Below, piece after piece: positions 38,800-39,745 of a stretch of DNA of 39,745 nt. The position numbers and the translations under genes were made by a program. The DNA is from Coriobacteriia bacterium (GTDB taxonomy: Bacteria > Actinomycetota > Coriobacteriia > Anaerosomatales > JAAXUF01). Below the pieces are notes generated by a model, which worked only from the letters and a program-made list of their open reading frames with translations, was not told the origin of the DNA and did no database searches. The DNA lies in the NCBI GenBank assembly GCA_013334745.1, contig JAAXWY010000018.1, positions 1 through 39,745 on the forward strand, written 5' to 3'. Positions within the stretch are counted from its first letter, which is position 1; the number at the start of each line of letters is the position of its first letter.

Positions 38800-39745
38800 A
38801 TGAACAATCGATCACCGATTCGAACCTGCGTGGTAGCGCTCTTCACCGTCGCGCTGATCGCGCTCGCCACGCCCGCATGCGCCAGCTCCACAGCGTCGGC
38901 ACCCGGCGCCTCATCCTCACTCCAGCCCGCTGCACTCCCGGCATCGTCTGCACCGACCGAGACCGCACGCCTCGTCTTCGTGCACCACTCGACAGGTGAG
39001 GCATGGCTTGCGGACGACTACGGGGATCTCGGCAAGAGTCTCGGCAGCAACAACTACTACGTGAGCGACACCAACTACGGCTGGGGTCCAAGCAGCATCG
39101 GTGACCGTACCGACATCGGCGACTGGTGGACGTGGTTCCGCGGTCCGAGCGCATCGACGTACACGGCGGCGCTCTACGGACACTCCGGCCAGCTGTCGAG
39201 CTACACGCGCACGCTCACGAGTCCCGGCGGTGAGAACGCCGTCATCATGTTCAAGTCGTGCTTCCCTAATAGTAGTGTGGGCGGATCAGCATCGGACCCG
39301 ATACCCGCAATCGGTGATAACCCGCTGGCCGGCGACGGTGCGAACGGCCTGACCGTCGGAAACGCCAAGGGCGTCTACCTCGACCTGCTGCCGTACTTCG
39401 CGGCGCACCCCGACAAGCTGTTCGTGCTGGTCGTGTCGCCGCCGCTCCGCTCGGGTGAGACCAACGCGACGCACGCGGCGAATGCGCGCACCCTCGCGAA
39501 CTGGCTGACGAGCCCAACGGGCCTGCTTGACGGCTACACCACAGGCAATGTCTTCGTCTTCGACTACTTCACTGTGCTGACGGGAGGGCACCACCGGCTG
39601 GTCGGCGGAGTGGTGGAGCACTCCGCGGGGCCCACCAACTACCTCGCGTACCCAACGGGCGACTCGCACCCGTCGGCGGCGGGCGACACGGTCGCGACGA
39701 CGGAGTTCGTGCCGATGCTCAACGCCGCGTACTCGGCGTGGAAGA
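38800..39745 (+). CDS. Secreted SGNH-hydrolase-like protein, truncated by the window edge
   Basis: At least 315 residues; the reading frame is open to the end of the window. N-terminal signal (CVVALFTVALIALATPAC, possibly a lipoprotein) and Ser/Ala/Pro linker. The domain begins LVFVHHSTGEAWL and continues with DTNYGWGPSSIGDRTDIGDWW, NAVIMFKSCFPNS, GNAKGVYLDLLPYFA, LFVLVVSPPL and D-S-H-P-S near the visible end. The late D-x-H-P pair and strand order look like an SGNH/GDSL fold, though the catalytic Ser is not evident to me. ATG 38800 has GAGGAAGGG upstream. Confidence 0.75.
   Translation, partial: MNNRSPIRTCVVALFTVALIALATPACASSTASAPGASSSLQPAALPASSAPTETARLVFVHHSTGEAWLADDYGDLGKSLGSNNYYVSDTNYGWGPSSIGDRTDIGDWWTWFRGPSASTYTAALYGHSGQLSSYTRTLTSPGGENAVIMFKSCFPNSSVGGSASDPIPAIGDNPLAGDGANGLTVGNAKGVYLDLLPYFAAHPDKLFVLVVSPPLRSGETNATHAANARTLANWLTSPTGLLDGYTTGNVFVFDYFTVLTGGHHRLVGGVVEHSAGPTNYLAYPTGDSHPSAAGDTVATTEFVPMLNAAYSAWK

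Noticed and set aside
1-39745. tRNA, rRNA, IS elements, CRISPR, att sites
   Set aside because: Intergenic gaps were read for cloverleaf-like stems, long terminal inverted repeats and regular short repeats; none was found. No transposase or integrase product appears.

Overview
The window is GC-rich, densely coded DNA from what looks like an anaerobic or facultative high-GC Gram-positive, most like a deep actinobacterial (Coriobacteriia-type) lineage. This rests on class III (oxygen-sensitive) ribonucleotide reductase, a ferredoxin-thioredoxin-reductase-like protein, an OFA-family carboxylate antiporter, LuxR/DesK-type two-component signalling, Gram-positive style lipoproteins, strong GGAGG ribosome sites next to apparently leaderless starts, and many ATGA/GTGA start-stop overlaps. 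The taxonomic placement is inference. I see no rRNA, tRNA, insertion sequence, prophage or CRISPR array.

Left part (1-11.9 kb): a branched-chain amino acid-type binding lipoprotein; a cysK-Rrf2 pair that resembles the CysK/CymR cysteine regulon; two small membrane proteins; a five-gene minus-strand set (DesK-like kinase, LuxR-type regulator, then a MacA-like adaptor, MacB-like ATPase and permease) that looks like a stress- or drug-responsive efflux module; a glutaredoxin next to an unusual ferredoxin-thioredoxin-reductase/Rieske fusion; a WalJ/YycJ-like metallo-beta-lactamase-fold hydrolase coupled to a DUF1284 protein.

Middle (11.9-19 kb): two minus-strand operons, each preceded by a cobalamin riboswitch. 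The first is a btuFCD-type corrinoid importer whose ATPase carries an extra C-terminal domain. The second is nrdD - a separate 62-residue glycyl-radical peptide - nrdG, that is, a class III ribonucleotide reductase whose radical domain is encoded by its own gene. Two NrdR-box-like palindromes precede its riboswitch. The cell therefore probably lowers the B12-independent reductase when B12 is available, presumably because a B12-dependent class II enzyme exists elsewhere.

Right part (19-39.7 kb): hypothetical and membrane genes, an Lrp/AsnC regulator, a CrcB fluoride channel, a DUF4126 protein, an ATP-grasp enzyme, a divergently controlled XRE-regulator/vWA-protein pair with overlapping promoters, a GtrA - GT2 - YfhO set that looks like a three-component envelope glycosylation system, an SCP2-like/iron alcohol dehydrogenase/aldehyde dehydrogenase operon, an OFA-family transporter, a secreted alkaline phosphatase, a membrane-anchored TIM-barrel protein, a secreted M14 (MpaA-like) peptidase, and a secreted SGNH-like protein cut by the right edge.
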